From NCBI GenBank assembly GCA_029379385.1, contig CM055608.1, positions 29,944,350 to 30,008,349 of the forward strand: a DNA stretch of 64,000 bases, written 5' to 3'. The notes under the pieces are model-generated. The model saw only the letters and a program-made list of their open reading frames with translations, searched no databases and was not told the DNA's origin. Made by a program: the position numbers and the translations under genes. This stretch comes from Quillaja saponaria (Eukaryota > Streptophyta > Magnoliopsida > Fabales > Quillajaceae). Numbering within the stretch: the stretch's first letter is position 1; each line of letters begins with the position of its first letter. Positions 60,299 through 64,000 of the stretch are shown piece after piece.

Positions 60299-63200
60299 TT
60301 AAAAACTTGTGCATTTTGAATTCTGATCTAACCTTTTAAATTCCAGTTTCTGAATAACAATTCCGTTTAGCAGAAGCTCCGAACTGTAAACTGCGGCTCC
60401 TGCAAGTACAGGTAGTACTTTATTAGTGTTGAATAGTCTAAGTGATCACTAAATAATGCAAAAATGGAAGTTATACATACCTTCCTCAAGGAAAGGCTGG
60501 CAGATACCATGATCTTCTTCACACGAAAGAATCAATAAATCATCTGAGATCTTTCCATTCTTACAAGCAGATATATGAGATTCATCCACTACCTGAGGTG
60601 CAACTTATCAGAAATCAATTCGCAATATAGAGGGATAGGGTCAGTGTTGTACAGTAATTGACATCAAGTGTTCAAGAGATGTAATTTGGAGGAAATGTAT
60701 ACCTGGCCATGAACTGCTACTATCAAGCTTGCGATCATTTCTTTATCAGGCTTAACATTTGGGGTAATGAGGATTCTCTTACCCTGCAGGGACCAGTAGC
60801 TAGATTATAAGGCAGCAGCAGTGAGTGTATAAGAACACCCCATATCTAGTTTAAGCAAAACCAAATCAAGCTTACACAGTTACACATAACACATTCACCT
60901 TTAGAAGTGGCTGCTGTCTTGCACAAGACAAAGAGACAGGCATGCTAAAGCCTATTTCCTTCTCCTTTTTCGCATCTCTCAGAATGTAATTCTTTTCATC
61001 AATTAAACAATTTGCTTGTCCGCAACACTCAAGCCATAAATGTGTCACCACTAATTTACCTAGAGCCATGGTTTCCAACATATTCCTTGTACGTGCAAAT
61101 TTGTCAGCTACAAAATGTGTGGCCTCCGAAGAACATGAAGCAATAGATATGTTCAGTCGTGCCAGGATCTGTTGGGAGAAAAAGTGACTGCATTAGTACT
61201 ATCTCACATCTCATGTAAAAACGACATAAACACATAAATCTACCTTCTTTTGCTGCTTGATGATATTATCATCTAAATGCTGGCTAAACAAAATGCGAAC
61301 ATATGCCATATCTCTTCGTTGTCTCAAATCTTTCCATGTAAGATATGATCTTGACTCGGGGACACCTAAACTAATAAGCTCTTTCAAAAAGGAAGATTTT
61401 GGTAGGTTTTGATTGCGTGGTCTTTTGTGATAGCCATGACACCTATAATTGTAATTTGACACCTTTTTGCCTTCAGTGTAGCCGAATGTAGATGTAGTCT
61501 CTGAACCAGATTGTTCAACATTCTTGTCCAATGGTACTCCAATTGCACCACTTGCAACTGATGAAGTATTAATGTCCTGTAGCTCCCCAACTTGCATGGT
61601 AGACCTGGTTCTGCCTAAATCTTTACAAACTCTAGGTTCAACAGGATTCTTCCATAGTAAGCATCTGTCAGTATCAACATCTGAAGAAAGTGAAAGCAGG
61701 CTCAGAAAATGTGCTTTCTTCTTTGTGGAATTATACGCTTCTACACTTCTTTGAACTCGAGAAGGATGAGCACTGCTTTCTTTTCCATCAGCTATGACAA
61801 ATTGAGTACACAAGTTTGCAACTCCATTTGGATAGCTTTGCACATTGCGACGTGCTCTTTTTGCTCTTGGTCCTCTTGGATAGTTCAAAAAATCGAGCTT
61901 AAAACTAATGTTGCTTGCAGCTAGCAGGGGATTCGCTTGAACTTGTTTATTCGACATTTTATTTCTAGATGACCTAAAAGACGATCTGGGACGTTTTACT
62001 TTGGCATCCAAAGTAATTGGATCAGCAACCAAATTCTTCCTCTTTCTTCTGTACGTCAGAATCTCCTTTTCTGTTACATTATTTGTGCTCTCTCTGTGAT
62101 TGCTTGATCGATCCCTTGTCCTCTCTCTATGGTTGCCTGATCGATCCTTTGGCCTTGTTAACTTACCTCCTGATTTCTGGGGTGAAATTTTAACACATTC
62201 TCCTGGTGTCTGTCCCTCTTCAAGTGAGATCTGTTCAATGCATGTTGATGAGTAAGGATTATTCACAAACTCCTTAAAGCTCCTTCCAGTAACTCCCTTG
62301 GACTCTTTCTGCTTGATAGTCAAAGAAGACCTTTCATTTTTATCAGCAGATCTCACACAAATCAACTGTTTCTCAACAGATGACTTGTTTTTGTTAACTT
62401 TTCTTCTTGTCCACAAAACAGGTTTTAACTCTTGATTCTCAGAATGCCTCAGAGATGAAGTTCCTGTACTAAAATTACGGGCTGAAAGATTTTGGCTCTT
62501 TGCTTTTTTTGTCACACTCTGCGTTTTAGAACTCTTTCTATGCCAAGAAAATTGAATATGAGCTTTATCCTCTGTTACGACATTTAGAGAATCAGAGAGG
62601 CCATTCTTGGAACCTTGGTGAACTGTCATTGTAACTGGAGTCGGCAGGGGGGCCATAAGCTAGGGCTTCCATAGCTTCAGCAGCTATTTGTGTGTTAAAA
62701 CCAATATCAAACATATCAAATGTTTGGTTTCCAATAGCACTAGCTTCCAACTGCTGTCCTGTTACTTCTAACTGTTCATCCAACTCATTGATAGCATCAG
62801 TCTTACTTGTCATACCAGGTCCTTGTGCTATCTCACAGATCTCTTTTGAACTCTTCACTGGAAATCTGGAGTTGGAACAAGTTGGAAGTACAATATCATT
62901 ATGAATGTTCAGATTTTTTACCTTCTTTTGACATCCATTATCTGTGGTGCTGGTTTCTTGATTGCCAAGGTTACATTTTTTCTGATACCTTTCAACAAAC
63001 ATCTGCCCAAAGTCTCCAAAACTTGAAGATGTTTCTTTTGTCTTGCTGGAAATTTCAACTTCTTGGTCATTCTGATCACAGCCAACCCATCTGAAGGTCC
63101 CTTTTTCATCATATGTAGTCCTAGCTTTTACTTTCTTAGCCAGTCTTTGTGGTCCTTTCGCACCTGAGACATGAGGTGATTTCTCTCGAACAGTCTCCGA

Positions 63201-64000
63201 ATTGTGAGTTTCTTGACACAAGTCCATGTGATTGAGTGATAAATAATGATCCACAAAGTTAAGTGCATAGGCTTGTGTTGACTCCCCGGGTTCCTGAGAG
63301 CTTATGTAATTTAACATTTTCCCATCAGAACCCACGTCATCAACAGAAGCTACTTTGTCCCCTTCAAGAATGTAATTTTCTCCATAAAATTACTTAATTA
63401 TACAATAAAGGTCATACAAACGCGAATTATGTAAACTTCACATACAATAAGTAACAATAAACAGCAATTATACAGTTTCCACTATTGGAAGAAAAAAAGA
63501 AGAAAGGTTTTTTCTTTTCATTGAGGGGAATCCATGGGGCATCTGCCAATCTTAGAACAGATTAAAATAAGCAAAGACTGACCTGCAACGCATTTTTTAT
63601 GAACATAGGCAGCATATTGTGAGTTTACTGCCATGTCCTCAGCTTGCTCACAGGGTGGCTGAAGCTGCTTCTTCTGCAAGTCCACTGATCTTTCTTTAAA
63701 TATTCTACAAGTCTCATCATCCAATAAACCATTGGCAATTGCTACTTCTTTACTTCGTATTTCTTCATCTTCACTATCAAGAACTACTTCCTCATATTCA
63801 CACATTGGACCAGTTCTGCAGTCGTCTACTGGATCTGGATCATCTATAGGTTCAGTGTCCAGATATGGATTTCCGACCTGGGTTTCAGCTAATGGACTAT
63901 TCAGAACTTGGATATCTTCCAATGGCAAAGTATCCTGGTACTCATCTCCATTTACATCTTTGACGTTAGCTGCTGATGTTGTAATTAGAGTCAGGTACAA
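60299..64000 (-). CDS. Tandem-BRCT DNA-damage protein, partial (5' end off window; one-base frameshift)
   Basis: Minus-strand exons seen: 64000-63583 (continues beyond the window), 63379-61244, 61168-60899, 60783-60703, 60592-60481, 60399-60299. An acidic N-terminal part ('EEVVLDSEDEEIRSKE') and a long Lys/Ser/Arg-rich middle precede two C-terminal BRCT repeats: first 'ILFSQHLDD', 'ASCSSEATHFVADKFARTRNM', 'GKLVVTHLWLECC'; second 'GKRILITPNVKPDKEMIASL' and 'LILSCEED'. In MDC1/PTIP-like proteins such tandem BRCTs read phosphoserine, including gamma-H2A.X. It probably corresponds to the Arabidopsis BRCT gene AT4G03130 (from memory). The long exon is 2136 bases where phase requires 2135; the frame changes between 62656 and 62592. 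The final exon ends 'KRLDQNSKCTSF', but AG|GTTAGA at its end could be a donor to a further exon I could not find. Confidence 0.85.

Noticed and set aside
1..64000. CRISPR arrays, operons, prophage or bacterial-type systems
   Set aside because: Intron-rich plant nuclear genes throughout; no spaced direct-repeat arrays or prokaryotic gene organisation.

Overview
The window is nuclear DNA from a flowering plant, almost certainly a eudicot. The evidence is AT-rich intergenic DNA, many-exon genes with GT-AG introns, TATA and telo-box promoter elements, plant-only gene families (a CRIB-containing RopGAP, a BSL Kelch-phosphatase, a BRUNO-like RRM protein), a plant L1-type LINE and an Au-type SINE. 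The species cannot be named from the sequence.

Layout. 1-345: decayed HSP70 fragment (-). 346-4070: AT-rich intergenic DNA. 4303-5342: histone H2A.X (+). 6066-6138: tRNA-Ala(TGC) (+). 6348-10714: Tas-like aldo/keto reductase, 12 exons (+). 12813-22175: BSL1-type Kelch/PPP phosphatase, 21 exons (+), with an Au SINE in one intron. 23218-24110: SOSS-B-like OB-fold protein (-), divergent from UTP15 (24449-26026, +). 28906-31812: NPL4 (-). 33693-36082: RopGAP (+). 37337-37756: acidic protein of unknown function (-). 39352-44207: BRN1-type RNA-binding protein, 9 exons (-). 47749-51604: mitochondrial carrier, 9 exons (-). 52199-58461: near-full-length decayed L1 LINE (-) with a nested foldback element. 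60299-64000: 3' part of a tandem-BRCT protein (-), running off the right edge.

The genes are independent housekeeping or regulatory loci, not an operon or cluster. From memory, the gene order resembles two Arabidopsis blocks: BSL1, RopGAP, BRN1, mitochondrial carrier and BRCT on chromosome 4 (AT4G03080 to AT4G03130), and NPL4 with UTP15/SWA1 on chromosome 2 (near AT2G47970-47990). Several products (H2A.X, SOSS-B, NPL4, the BRCT protein) belong to DNA-damage or genome-maintenance pathways, but I read that as chance linkage.

The most important thing for a user is that at least five otherwise well-conserved genes each carry a single extra base that breaks the reading frame (AKR at 10708, BSL1 at 17155, NPL4 at 30857, RopGAP at 35098-35100, BRCT gene within 62592-62656; perhaps also the AKR leader). 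All are +1 insertions and none is a deletion. Five other genes are perfectly in frame. This looks more like residual insertion error in a long-read assembly than like five pseudogenes. I found no convincing undescribed multi-gene system. The most distinctive structures are the LINE whose target-site duplication coincides with a 94-bp tandem duplication, the foldback element that splits the LINE zinc knuckle, and two GC-AG introns in BSL1.
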